A stretch of 64,000 nt of DNA from Halomonas huangheensis (lineage in GTDB: Bacteria > Pseudomonadota > Gammaproteobacteria > Pseudomonadales > Halomonadaceae), in contig NZ_CP013106.1 in the NCBI RefSeq assembly GCF_001431725.1, forward strand, positions 2,046,001 to 2,110,000. The letters run 5' to 3'. A program made the position numbers and the translations under genes. This document shows, piece after piece, positions 28,753 to 37,064 of the stretch (positions are counted from its first letter, which is position 1; each line of letters opens with the position of its first letter). Below the pieces are notes generated by a model. The model ran no database searches. It saw nothing but the letters and a program-made list of their open reading frames with translations, and was not told the DNA's origin.

Positions 28753-29607
28753 TCAGGCCGCTGGAGCAATGAAGCGACGACAACGCGTGTTGCTGCTGTG
28801 GAACACCTGTTCGGGCGTTCCTGCGGCACCGATAACGCCTTCATCGAGAAAGATCAGCTGGTCGGAAACCTCGCGAGCGAAAGCCATTTCGTGAGTCACC
28901 ATCAGCATGGTGCGGCCTTCATCGGCGAGGTCACGGATCACACCGAGCACTTCGTTGACACGCTCGGGGTCCAGTGCCGAGGTTGGTTCATCGAACAGCA
29001 ACACACTGGGTTCCATGGCCAGCGCTCGAGCAATCGCCACTCGCTGCTGCTGTCCGCCGGAGAGGAAGGCGGGGTAGCTGTCAGCGCGTTCGGCCATTCC
29101 TACGCGTTCGAGATAATGAAGAGCGAGCTTGTTGGCCTGCTGTCGCGACATTCCCTTGACGCGAATCGGCGGTTCACTGACGTTGCCGAGTACCGTCAGG
29201 TGCGGCCAGAGATTGAACTGCTGGAAGACCATGGTGGCCCTCGAGCGTAGGCGTTGTATTTGGATACGGCTGAGGCCCTGGCTGGTGGCCTGGGGGTTGC
29301 GGTCGAAGCAGATACGCTCATCCGCAATCGCCAGCTCACCCTGGTCAGGGCGTTCCAGCAGATTCATACAACGCAGTAGAGTACTTTTTCCTGATCCACT
29401 GGCACCGATGATGGTAGTGACCGTGCCTTCGTCAACCGTGAAGGAGACATCGCGCAGCACGGAGAGTTGGCCATAGTTCTTGACTAGATGACGCGCTTCG
29501 ACGGCGGGTGTCGGGCGCGTATCCGGCGCGTTGGATGCATTCACTAAGTGGGATGCATCCGTGGAGTTGGACTTGTCCGTGGGATTGGCAATCGGCGATG
29601 GAGTCAT
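28753..29607 (-). CDS. Polar amino acid ABC transporter ATPase (HisP-like)
   Basis: 284 residues. Walker [10 protein letters not shown], signature [15 protein letters not shown], Walker [15 protein letters not shown] and H-loop [11 protein letters not shown] are all intact. The first ~50 residues are a low-complexity Asn/Ser/Thr/Asp tail not usual in HisP. The start at 29607 overlaps the aminotransferase stop as ATGA, which is why it is preferred to the earlier in-frame start at 29646. This junction ties the transporter to the catabolic genes upstream. Confidence 0.9.
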   Translation of the reverse strand: MTPSPIANPTDKSNSTDASHLVNASNAPDTRPTPAVEARHLVKNYGQLSVLRDVSFTVDEGTVTTIIGASGSGKSTLLRCMNLLERPDQGELAIADERICFDRNPQATSQGLSRIQIQRLRSRATMVFQQFNLWPHLTVLGNVSEPPIRVKGMSRQQANKLALHYLERVGMAERADSYPAFLSGGQQQRVAIARALAMEPSVLLFDEPTSALDPERVNEVLGVIRDLADEGRTMLMVTHEMAFAREVSDQLIFLDEGVIGAAGTPEQVFHSSNTRCRRFIAPAA

Positions 29608-30794
29608 AGGCACTCGGAGCTGGTGGAAAGGCATGCCTCGGCGCACTGCCGCAGGCGGAGACTGGCCTGGGTTAGACGCTCGGGCGATTGAGTCAGACTG
29701 AGGCGGATAAAGCCTGCCGCGGAGGGACCAAAGGCCTCTCCCGAGAGTGCCGAAATCCCATGCTCATCAAGCAGGCGATCGGCAAACTCGGCAGAGCTGA
29801 GACCGGTGCGGCGAATATCGACCATCACGAACATTCCTGCATCTGGGCAGATGGCTGTCACGGCATCGCTGTGTGCCAGGGCCTGGCAAACGGCATCACG
29901 GCGCTGGCGATAGGCATCGCGCATGACCTCGAGTTCGCCATGATCACCCTTCAGTGCGGCGATGCCGGCATCCTGAATGAAGTCGGGGCAGCCATACAGC
30001 ATACACAGGGCGAGGTTGCTGAGGTGGCCGATAAGTGCTGGTGGGGCCATCACCCAGCCGAGGCGCCAGCCGGTCATGGCGTGGGACTTCGACAGACTGC
30101 TGATCACCACGGTGCGGTCTTCAATTCCGGCCAGTGACGCGGCGCAGGTGTGGCTGCCGTCGAAAACGAGATCGGCGTAGACCTCATCGGAGATCAGCCA
30201 CAGGTCGTGTGCTCGGCATAGCTCGGCAATCGTCTGCCACTGTTCCGGCCCGATGCTGGTACCCGTCGGGTTATGCGGGCTGTTGAGCAGAATCGCGCGC
30301 GTTTTGGGCGTAATCGCGGCGGTGATGTCGGCAACATCGAGTTGAAAGCCGTTGTCGGCGCGCAGCGGCACCTGAACCAGGCTGGCGCCGGTTGACTGGA
30401 TCACGGCCTCGTAGGTCACATAGCCGGGTTCCGGCACGATCACTTCGTCCTCAGGGTCCAGCAGACACTGTGCGGTGGCGTAGAGCCCACATTGGGCACC
30501 GGCGAGGACGATCAGTTGATCCGCGGAGGCGTCGACATCGTACTTTCGGTAGTGGTCGACGATGGCCTCGCGCAGTGCCTGCTTGCCCTGAACATCGGCG
30601 TAGTGAGTGTTCCCCGCATACAGGCTGTCACGGGCAGCATCCATGATGCGTGCCGGGGTAGTGAAGTCCGGGTCTCCCACCGAGAGCACCGTGATATCGT
30701 CACCGGCCTGTTGGCGCGCCATGGCGCGATAATGAATGTTCCAGGCGGCGGCGCCTTCGCCAGCGATTCTGGCGGTCAGTTGCGATACCTTCAT
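29604..30794 (-). CDS. Class I aminotransferase, AruH-like (arginine:pyruvate type)
   Basis: 396-residue PLP enzyme. It follows the arginine:pyruvate transaminase AruH closely in recalled sequence: [16 protein letters not shown] near the start, [47 protein letters not shown] with the PLP lysine, and [14 protein letters not shown] near the end. AruH converts L-arginine to 5-guanidino-2-oxopentanoate. The ATG at 30794 overlaps the AruI-like stop as ATGA. Substrate is inferred as arginine or a related basic amino acid. Methylated lysine or another side-chain-cationic amino acid is possible given the neighbours. Confidence 0.85.
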   Translation of the reverse strand: MKVSQLTARIAGEGAAAWNIHYRAMARQQAGDDITVLSVGDPDFTTPARIMDAARDSLYAGNTHYADVQGKQALREAIVDHYRKYDVDASADQLIVLAGAQCGLYATAQCLLDPEDEVIVPEPGYVTYEAVIQSTGASLVQVPLRADNGFQLDVADITAAITPKTRAILLNSPHNPTGTSIGPEQWQTIAELCRAHDLWLISDEVYADLVFDGSHTCAASLAGIEDRTVVISSLSKSHAMTGWRLGWVMAPPALIGHLSNLALCMLYGCPDFIQDAGIAALKGDHGELEVMRDAYRQRRDAVCQALAHSDAVTAICPDAGMFVMVDIRRTGLSSAEFADRLLDEHGISALSGEAFGPSAAGFIRLSLTQSPERLTQASLRLRQCAEACLSTSSECL

Positions 30795-32446
30795 GGATTC
30801 CTCTTCTGTTCCGACGACAGCGTGTTCGGTTGACTGCATCGCACGGGATCGAGGGATGCCTGCCAGCGGGCAGCATCGACTTCGATCACCAACACGTTGT
30901 CGCTGTCATGCAGTTGTTTCAGGGCGCTGGCGAGTTGGGATGGCGTGCCGACATCGATATGTCGGCAGCCAAAACCTTCGGCCACCGCGGTGAAATTCGG
31001 TGCCTTCAGGTTGACACCGAGGTGGGCGACGCCGTCAGCGCTCATGTAGCGGCGAATCTCGTCGTAGCCATCGTTGTTCCAGATCACCAGTGCCAGCGGC
31101 CTGCCCAGATCCCTCGCTGTACCAAGCTCTCCCAGTACGAATTGCAGGCCACCGTCACCGACCAGCGCCACCACGGGGGATTGCGGCTGAGCGATGGCGG
31201 CACCGAGAGCGGCCGGCAGAGCATAGCCGAGGGTGCCGAAGCCGGTAGCGGCGTTGAACCAACGGCGCGGCGCATTACGTCGTGCGATCATGTTGCCGGC
31301 GTATACCGGTCCAGTGGAGTCGCCGACGATGATCGCTTCGGGAAGAATCTCGTCAAAGGTGTCAAACAGCGGGACATACTGGGCCAGATCGGGATCCTGT
31401 TCCAGTGCCATGACCTCGCGAACAGCGTCGCTCCGTTGCCGGCCATGGCGCTGTTGTGCAGTGACCTGTTCCGCCAGCGCAGTGGCCGCAAGTCCGATAT
31501 CAGAGACGATCGCCAGGTCAGCGGCATGGTTGCGAGCCAGTTGACGAGCGTCGATATCGACACGTACCAGTTTGCCTTCGACATGGAAGCCATCATCGAA
31601 GACCAGGTCGTAGTCGGTTTCACCCAGTTCGGTGCCCAGCGCCAGTACCACATCCGCATCGCGAATCAGCTCGCGGCAGGCGGAGTGGCTTGCGTTGGCG
31701 CCGAGATCCAGGGGATGGCTGTTGCCGAGGATGCCGCGCGCATTGATGGTGGTCAGCACCGGAGCATCGAGGCGTTCGACGAGCGATTGCACGGCCTCAG
31801 GCGCTGCGACGGCGCCACCTCCGATCAGCAGGAGTGGCCGGCTGGCTTCATTGAGCCATTGCTGCGCCTGGCGGATGGCAGCAGGGGCAGGACCTGGAGG
31901 ATGAAACGCAGCAATGCGCGGTGCCGCCTTGCTGGAGACCTCGGCGGCCATCACGTCCAGCGGTATCTCGATATGCACCGGGCCGGGACGAGCACCGCGC
32001 AGCACGGCAAACGCCTGGCCCATGACCTCGGCAAGATTGTCGGCATCGAGCAGGGTATGGCTGAAGCGACTGACGCCGGCCAGAGTCTGTTGCTGGCTGG
32101 GCATCTCATGCAGGTGACCGTGGCCCAGTCCCAGTTGGTGACGCGCGTTGACACTGGAAATCACCAGCATGGGGATGGAGTCCGCCAATGCCTGGCCCAT
32201 GGCCGTGGCGATATTGGTCATGCCCGGTCCGGTGATGATGAAGCATGCTGCAGGACGGCCGCTGGATCGGGCGTAGCCATCCGCCATGAAGCCGGCACCC
32301 TGTTCGTGACGCGGCGTGTAATGCTGAAGCGGACTATCGGCCAGCTCGCGGTAGAGCTCGATGGTGTGCACACCGGGGATTCCGAAGGCAGTGTCGACGC
32401 CGTAGGCATCAAGCAACTGGATCAACTGTTGGGCACAGGTGGTCAT
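30791..32446 (-). CDS. ThDP-dependent 2-oxo acid decarboxylase, AruI-like
   Basis: 551 residues with the acetolactate-synthase fold: TPRHEQGAGFMADGYARSSGRP carries the catalytic Glu, SIPMLVISSVNA follows, and GDGGLQFVLGELGTA with NND is the ThDP/Mg site. The sequence resembles AruI, 5-guanidino-2-oxopentanoate decarboxylase, which makes 4-guanidinobutanal in the arginine transaminase pathway. It overlaps both neighbours by ATGA (HD gene upstream, aminotransferase downstream). The aldehyde dehydrogenase needed next is not in the window. Confidence 0.85.
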   Translation of the reverse strand: MTTCAQQLIQLLDAYGVDTAFGIPGVHTIELYRELADSPLQHYTPRHEQGAGFMADGYARSSGRPAACFIITGPGMTNIATAMGQALADSIPMLVISSVNARHQLGLGHGHLHEMPSQQQTLAGVSRFSHTLLDADNLAEVMGQAFAVLRGARPGPVHIEIPLDVMAAEVSSKAAPRIAAFHPPGPAPAAIRQAQQWLNEASRPLLLIGGGAVAAPEAVQSLVERLDAPVLTTINARGILGNSHPLDLGANASHSACRELIRDADVVLALGTELGETDYDLVFDDGFHVEGKLVRVDIDARQLARNHAADLAIVSDIGLAATALAEQVTAQQRHGRQRSDAVREVMALEQDPDLAQYVPLFDTFDEILPEAIIVGDSTGPVYAGNMIARRNAPRRWFNAATGFGTLGYALPAALGAAIAQPQSPVVALVGDGGLQFVLGELGTARDLGRPLALVIWNNDGYDEIRRYMSADGVAHLGVNLKAPNFTAVAEGFGCRHIDVGTPSQLASALKQLHDSDNVLVIEVDAARWQASLDPVRCSQPNTLSSEQKRNP

Positions 32447-33126
32447 GCTCCGGACTCCTCAGGGTTGGACGCTGCAGATGCCGCGTCTGAACTGGAAGCA
32501 GGGTCTGAACTGGAAGCAGAGCCAGCGACGCTGACGGTCGGCAGGCCGCCGAAGGGCGCCCGTCCGAGGACACGCTCGACCATGGGAATGAAATCTTCCA
32601 ACGCCAGGGTGTCGTAGTCGGGATCAAAGCTGGTTTGATCCCATTCGTCGCAGAAGCGCACGGTGCGTTCGTAGGCAGGGTGGTCACTCCAGGCGTCCCG
32701 AGCGTGCCGATCCTGTCCATAGAACTGCCGATAGTGATAGCCCTGAAAGAGCTCGTGATGGCGAATCATCCAGGCATTGAGCGGGTCGATGAACGGTTCG
32801 AGTATCGCCGCCGCAATCTCCGCATGGTTGGCTGGCGCCAGGTCATCGCCGATGTCATGCAACAGCGCGCAGACCACGGTTTCCTCATCGGCACCGGCAC
32901 GTAGCGCACGGGTAGCTGTCTGCAGGCTGTGCTCGTAACGATCGACTGGGTAGCCGTGATGATCTCCACGCAGGCGTTCAAGGTGTAGCAACACCCGACG
33001 GCTGGCGTCAGCCTGAAAACGATGAAAATGCTGGTCGATCACGGCCCAGTCGCTGTGACGGCTTTCATCGAAGCGGCGAAAACTCGCCTGTGCAAGAGGT
33101 CTTGTCGATGATGACTCGGCACTCAT
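32443..33126 (-). CDS. HD-domain protein, possible diiron oxygenase (TmpB/PhnZ-like)
   Basis: 227 residues. Candidate metal ligands in order: H66 (in EHSLQTA, as in PhnZ), H90-D91 (LLHDIGDD), H101, H123/H124 and D163 (EWDQ). This is the six-ligand set of HD diiron proteins. The partner gene upstream encodes a gamma-butyrobetaine-hydroxylase-like dioxygenase and the two overlap as ATGA, the arrangement of TmpA/TmpB, where TmpB cleaves hydroxylated trimethylaminoethylphosphonate to glycine betaine and phosphate. The Tyr/Glu pair that PhnZ has 10 and 7 residues before its first His ligand is not in register here (H56 and Y59), and no Lys lies 4 residues after the last His. Substrate is therefore open, and a phosphohydrolase is possible. 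The C-terminal ~35 residues are Ser/Ala/Asp-rich and include an 18-bp tandem duplication. Confidence 0.6.
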   Translation of the reverse strand: MSAESSSTRPLAQASFRRFDESRHSDWAVIDQHFHRFQADASRRVLLHLERLRGDHHGYPVDRYEHSLQTATRALRAGADEETVVCALLHDIGDDLAPANHAEIAAAILEPFIDPLNAWMIRHHELFQGYHYRQFYGQDRHARDAWSDHPAYERTVRFCDEWDQTSFDPDYDTLALEDFIPMVERVLGRAPFGGLPTVSVAGSASSSDPASSSDAASAASNPEESGA

Positions 33127-34253
33127 GCCACGACTCCCTGATGGTTTGTATTCAACTGGTCGCGTAGCCATTGGCGGCGGCTCTGGGTGCTGTCGCGGTC
33201 GACATATCCCTGGCGCAGGTGGCGGACGCCTCCAGAAAGCTGGAAGGATGTGCGGCCATGCAGCAGGCGGTAGTTGTCCATAATCAGCATCTGGCCGGGG
33301 TTCAGCTTCAGCTTCAGCGTCAATTCGTCGCTGGTGATCAGGCGATAGAAGGACTGGCGTGCCGCGTAGTAATCGCGAAGTTGCTCACTGGGCAGTGCCG
33401 CCACGCGCTCCGTGCGGTTGTTGTAGCGCACACGCACCACCTTGTTGTTGCCGTCGGTTTCGATCAGCGGCCCCGAGCTGTCCAGTCGTGTGCCGTCGTC
33501 GTGGTAGCGAAAGTCGGGACGCACCCGAGTCAGGCAATCGAAGGCCTGAGGGTCTTCCACACGCAGTCGGCGCGCGGCCTCGAAACCGTCGACGAGCGTG
33601 CTGTCACCGCCGTCGGCAGCATTGGTAAGGCAATGCAACCAGATAAAGCCCGGGATGGGGTCGCGATAGGGGTTGTCGGTGTGCGGCTCCAGTCCTCGCT
33701 GGGTCATGGTCAGGTCATAGGCATCTGCCACCGAGCGGACGTCGGCGATGCCGCCCCAGTTGGTTTGACGCAGCGGACCGATACGATCGATCAATGGCTG
33801 CATACCATCGACCTCGCAGGGAACGTCATCGACCCTCACAAAGCCATAGCGATGTAGCGCTTCCAGCATCGCCAGCAGAGCTTGATCGTCGGCCATGGCC
33901 GCCGTGAAGCTCGCTTGTGGCACGCTCTCCAGGTTGGCATCCCACAGACTGATATCTTCCCCGGTGTGAAGGGCATGGGACTGGTGCAGATCTTCGATCA
34001 GGAAGCTGGCGGTGTGGCCATCACTGAAGCCCAGAACCAGCGACCCATTGTTGGTCTCCAGCGTGGTGATACTTAGGTCCAGCGGCAATTCAGCAGCTTC
34101 AATCAAGCGTTGGCCGGTCAGAGGGTCCAGAGTGTCAGCGTCAGGGGCGCGTTCACGGAGCCAAAGGGCATCAAACAGCAGATCGCCACTCGGACTGGTC
34201 AGGGATAACTGGCGCCCGGCATCGATCAGGCGTGGTGAGGCTTGGGAGCTCAT
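33123..34253 (-). CDS. Fe(II)/2-oxoglutarate dioxygenase, BBOX/TmpA-like
   Basis: 376 residues of the gamma-butyrobetaine hydroxylase/TauD superfamily. Facial triad H191-T-D193 (GLEPHTDNPYRD) and distal H332 (NYRLLHGRTSF), with Arg further on for 2-oxoglutarate. The N-terminal DUF971-like domain (FDALWLRERAPDAD) lacks the Cys residues that bind zinc in classical enzymes. It is more diverged from authentic gamma-butyrobetaine hydroxylase than the paralogue at 35.5-36.8 kb. First gene of a polycistron continuing through the HD protein, AruI, AruH and an ABC transporter. Start at 34253 has GGAG 11 nt upstream. Likely hydroxylates a trimethylammonium or other cationic substrate. A TmpA-like role is one candidate. 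Confidence 0.75.
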   Translation of the reverse strand: MSSQASPRLIDAGRQLSLTSPSGDLLFDALWLRERAPDADTLDPLTGQRLIEAAELPLDLSITTLETNNGSLVLGFSDGHTASFLIEDLHQSHALHTGEDISLWDANLESVPQASFTAAMADDQALLAMLEALHRYGFVRVDDVPCEVDGMQPLIDRIGPLRQTNWGGIADVRSVADAYDLTMTQRGLEPHTDNPYRDPIPGFIWLHCLTNAADGGDSTLVDGFEAARRLRVEDPQAFDCLTRVRPDFRYHDDGTRLDSSGPLIETDGNNKVVRVRYNNRTERVAALPSEQLRDYYAARQSFYRLITSDELTLKLKLNPGQMLIMDNYRLLHGRTSFQLSGGVRHLRQGYVDRDSTQSRRQWLRDQLNTNHQGVVA

Positions 34254-34533
34254 CAGGCATTGCTCTCCGCGGTTGGCTCTGTTGTTGAAGTAGAACCGTT
34301 GAAGTTGAACAGTTGAACAAGTGATGGTGCCGCAAGTGAGCGCTGGCGCATCGTGCGGCAAGGTATTGCTGTGGCACGGTCCGGTGCCGGGTAGAACTCG
34401 TCAGTACAGGGTCTTGTCGTTGTGAAGACTCTTATCATTGCTGTATTGGCTGCTGTGCTGACTCGTTTACCTTACCCTCGCTAATTGGTTATGATTTGAT
34501 GAAATTCGCCATAACCTTGTCGGAAATCGCCAC
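34254..34533. promoter_or_regulatory. Divergent promoter region, dioxygenase operon / GlxA regulator 2
   Basis: 280 bp with no gene. At 34282-34322 there are imperfect repeats of GTTGAAG(T)(T/A)GAAC in the dioxygenase leader. An inverted repeat GGTTATG (34487-34493) / CATAACC (34510-34516) and two direct TGTCGG boxes (34518 and 34535, 17 bp apart, the second covering the regulator start codon) could be regulator sites. The operator reading is inference. Confidence 0.4.
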
Positions 34534-35571
34534 ATGTCGGACGACACCGTCTATCCTTATCCGCGCCCGGACTCCCCACCTCTACTCTCGCCTGACGATG
34601 CAGAGACCACGCTCAATGTCTGGTTGGTGCCGAAGTTTTCGATGCTGACGCTGTTCTGTCTGCTGGAGCCACTGCGGGTTGCCAACCGTTTTGGCCGCAA
34701 ACTATTTGCCTGGCGATTGCTGTCGGCAGATGGGCAGCCGGTGACGGCCAGTAATGGCGTGTACATCGATGTCGATGGGGCAATTGGCGATCTGGAGATG
34801 GAGGCGCCGGGGCAGACCTGGCATAGCGAGTCGATCACGCGGCTGATGGTAGTGTCGTCCTGGGAGGCAGAGGCAACCGTTACTGCCGAGGATCGTGCGG
34901 TGTTGCGTCGACTGGCGGCGCATGGTGCCTGGCTGGGCGGCATGGACACCGCGCCCTTTATTCTGGCTCGTGCCGGGGTGCTCGATGGGGTGAGGGTGGC
35001 CATGCACTGGGAAAGCTTGCCGGCGTTTCGTCAGGAGTTCCCCTCGATCAGGGTCAGCACTGCGCGCTTCGAATGGGATAGCGACCGGCTTACCGGTGCC
35101 GGCGGCTCTGCCAGCATCGATATGATGCTGATGTGGATCGAGCAACGCTATGGGCCGTCCCTGGCGGAAGCCGTTGGTCGGCAGATCGTCCACCACCGTA
35201 CGTCCGAGGAACAGCCCGATAACCAACTGCAACATGATTCCCGCCTGCCACGTACGGTAGTAAGGGCGTTGGCGGTGATGGAAGCCAACCTGGCTCCACC
35301 GCTTGCGATTCCCGAACTATGTCGGCTTGCTGGACAGTCGCAGCGTCAACTCACTCGACACTTCCAGAGCTGGTTCAAGGAAACGCCCAGACAGACGTAT
35401 CTGGGCATGCGGCTGGACGTGGCACAACGCATCCTGGCCGATAGCCACGTCAGCGTGACTCAAGCCGCCATGGCGGCGGGTTTCAGTCACCTTGCCACCT
35501 TTTCGCGCGCCTATCGGCAGCGTTTCGGCGAACCGCCCAGTGCTACGGCTCGGCGTGGGCAGGCGCACTGA
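34534..35571 (+). CDS. GlxA-family transcriptional regulator 2
   Basis: 345 residues with a DJ-1/PfpI-like sensor (WLVPKFSMLTLFCLLEPLR; about residues 28-220) and an AraC/XylS C-terminal domain (LAGQSQRQLTRHFQSWF; AAMAAGFSHLATFSRAYRQRFG). Read divergently from the dioxygenase/HD/AruI/AruH/ABC polycistron and so the best candidate for its regulator. Its last 29 bp overlap the convergent gamma-butyrobetaine hydroxylase gene. The N-terminus is extended by about 25 Pro/Asp-rich residues compared with the other two regulators in this region. Ligand unknown. Confidence 0.87.
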   Translation: MSDDTVYPYPRPDSPPLLSPDDAETTLNVWLVPKFSMLTLFCLLEPLRVANRFGRKLFAWRLLSADGQPVTASNGVYIDVDGAIGDLEMEAPGQTWHSESITRLMVVSSWEAEATVTAEDRAVLRRLAAHGAWLGGMDTAPFILARAGVLDGVRVAMHWESLPAFRQEFPSIRVSTARFEWDSDRLTGAGGSASIDMMLMWIEQRYGPSLAEAVGRQIVHHRTSEEQPDNQLQHDSRLPRTVVRALAVMEANLAPPLAIPELCRLAGQSQRQLTRHFQSWFKETPRQTYLGMRLDVAQRILADSHVSVTQAAMAAGFSHLATFSRAYRQRFGEPPSATARRGQAH

Positions 35572-36799
35572 GTTCATCGCCTGCCGCTGCGACGAGTTGC
35601 TCGCGTCGGCGACGCTGCACGATACGGTAGCGTGAGCGAATCTCGTCACGCTCCAGGTAACAGCCCTGCAGCCAACGATGGCCGGAGTCCCCGGAGAAGG
35701 CATCGCGTGCGTGGAGCAGGCGACGGTTGTCGAAGATCACCAGGTCGCCGGGCGCATAGGTGAAGCGAAGTGCGAAGCGTGGTTGGCGTAGACGCTGCTG
35801 CAATGCCATCAGCGCTCGGTAGGCGGCATCGACTTCATCGAAATTCGTCATCAGCGGACCGCGTAGAAAGTCGGCGATGCGCACTTCCTCCAGTTGGCCC
35901 CGGTCGTCGAGCACGATCATCGGTGAGTGCCAGACGTAGTCGGTATTGCGCGAGGTATTGGCGAAGCGCCATTGAACTCGCGTCAAGGTGTCGAAAGCGT
36001 CTGGATCTTCCTCACGCAGTGCTTCGGCTACTGCAAAACCATCCAACATCACGGCCTGACCGCCACTGACACTGTTCTCCAGGCAATGCAGCAACTGCAG
36101 CCCCGGATGATACTCGCGCGTCGGTAGATCGACATGGGGTGGCAGAGCAATCGAGGTGTAGGCGTTGGAGTCCGGATCGTGCTTGGCCTTGACGTTGAAC
36201 AGGGTGCCGAAGTTGGTACTGCGGATCGGTCCGATTCGTTCGGCGATATGCGCCAGAGTACCGGGCTCCGTGGGAAGACCACGTAGCCTGACCAATCCTC
36301 GACCGAGAATCGCTTCCAGTGCCGGCGTCAGGACTTCGGCTTCTTCTCGACTATCGGGGGTGGTATCGAGCCAGCCATCGGCTTCAAGAGTCACCGGAGA
36401 TTGCTCCGGACCTCCAAGCCAGGTCGTGACGGGCACCAGAGGTTGCCTGTCATCGATGGTGTTGTCGTAATCGTGATAACGCAGCCAGCCGGGATGAAAG
36501 CGCAGTTCAATGGCTTCGGGGGCGATCCCCACGACCAGTGCCCCGGACGCATCGATATGGCAGTTGTCGATCTCCGGCCAGGCGCTCAGCGTGGACAGGT
36601 CGAGGATACGTTCGCGGGTGGCGGGATTGACGGTGCTGTCGTCAGCTGCGTTCTCGCGCAGCCAGACACTGTGATAGCGGCTGATGCGGCCGTCGTCCCA
36701 ATGCAGGGTGACGAGACGTGCGTCATGGCTGACATCGGTAATCTGGTGGGTGACCGGCCAGGCGTCGTAGTCAGGTGTGGCAGGCAATGAGGGATGCAC
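35543..36799 (-). CDS. Gamma-butyrobetaine 2-oxoglutarate dioxygenase (carnitine-forming)
   Basis: 418 residues from a GTG at 36799, chosen because GAGGAG lies 9 nt upstream and the family length is about 385. An ATG at 36928 in the same frame would add 43 residues made partly by a repeat. Facial triad H222-V-D224 (PPHVDLPTREYHPGLQ) and distal H363 (DNRRLLHARDAF) match the bacterial enzyme closely. It hydroxylates gamma-butyrobetaine to L-carnitine, feeding the cdh genes nearby. The usual zinc-binding Cys cluster after VWLREN is absent (AADDSTVNP instead). Confidence 0.85.
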   Translation of the reverse strand: MHPSLPATPDYDAWPVTHQITDVSHDARLVTLHWDDGRISRYHSVWLRENAADDSTVNPATRERILDLSTLSAWPEIDNCHIDASGALVVGIAPEAIELRFHPGWLRYHDYDNTIDDRQPLVPVTTWLGGPEQSPVTLEADGWLDTTPDSREEAEVLTPALEAILGRGLVRLRGLPTEPGTLAHIAERIGPIRSTNFGTLFNVKAKHDPDSNAYTSIALPPHVDLPTREYHPGLQLLHCLENSVSGGQAVMLDGFAVAEALREEDPDAFDTLTRVQWRFANTSRNTDYVWHSPMIVLDDRGQLEEVRIADFLRGPLMTNFDEVDAAYRALMALQQRLRQPRFALRFTYAPGDLVIFDNRRLLHARDAFSGDSGHRWLQGCYLERDEIRSRYRIVQRRRREQLVAAAGDELSAPAHAEP

Positions 36800-36874
36800 G
36801 GTGACGAACTCCTCGACTGAAGAATGGAGCGAGATTGCAGTGTCGTCAGCATGGCCTGGCGCTGGGGTGATTAC

Positions 36875-36912
36875 TGTGCACGATTCGACATGCGATGTGC
36901 ACGATTCGACAT
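36875..36912 (-). repeat. 17-bp direct repeat upstream of gamma-butyrobetaine hydroxylase
   Basis: Two perfect copies of TGTGCACGATTCGACAT (36875-36891, 36896-36912) with a 21-bp period. If the upstream ATG at 36928 were used they would encode a repeated Val-Glu-Ser-Cys-Thr. If the GTG at 36799 is the start they lie in the leader. Confidence 0.9.
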
Positions 36913-36950
36913 TTTGCTGCTTGGGCAACGTTGGTAGTGCTCGATCAGTG

Positions 36951-37064
36951 TTGTTGGCTCCTGGTCACTGTTGTTGGCTCCTGGTCACTGTTGTTGGCTC
37001 CTGGTCACTGTTGTTGATGTCTGATCAGCGTTGATATCTGAACAGCGTTGTTGTCTGGTCAGCG
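36951..37064 (-). repeat. 20-bp tandem repeat between regulator 3 and hydroxylase
   Basis: Three perfect copies of TTGTTGGCTCCTGGTCACTG (36951-37010), followed by a diverged 20-bp copy and two diverged 17-bp copies up to 37064, where the array meets the stop of regulator 3. It could influence read-through from the regulator gene or act as a protein-binding array. Confidence 0.92.

Noticed and set aside
26372..29607. Glycine betaine (ProU-type) transporter
   Set aside because: The ATPase, permease and binding protein motifs are of the polar amino acid (HisJQMP) type, and no CBS domain or ProX-like pocket is seen.
30830..32617. Plus-strand frame of 595 codons opposite the AruI-like gene
   Set aside because: The minus strand here encodes a clear ThDP enzyme with intact motifs. 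The plus-strand frame has none.
36951..37064. Possible CRISPR array
   Set aside because: The units are head-to-tail without spacers, and no cas genes are nearby. The same holds for the arrays at 8961 and 57427.
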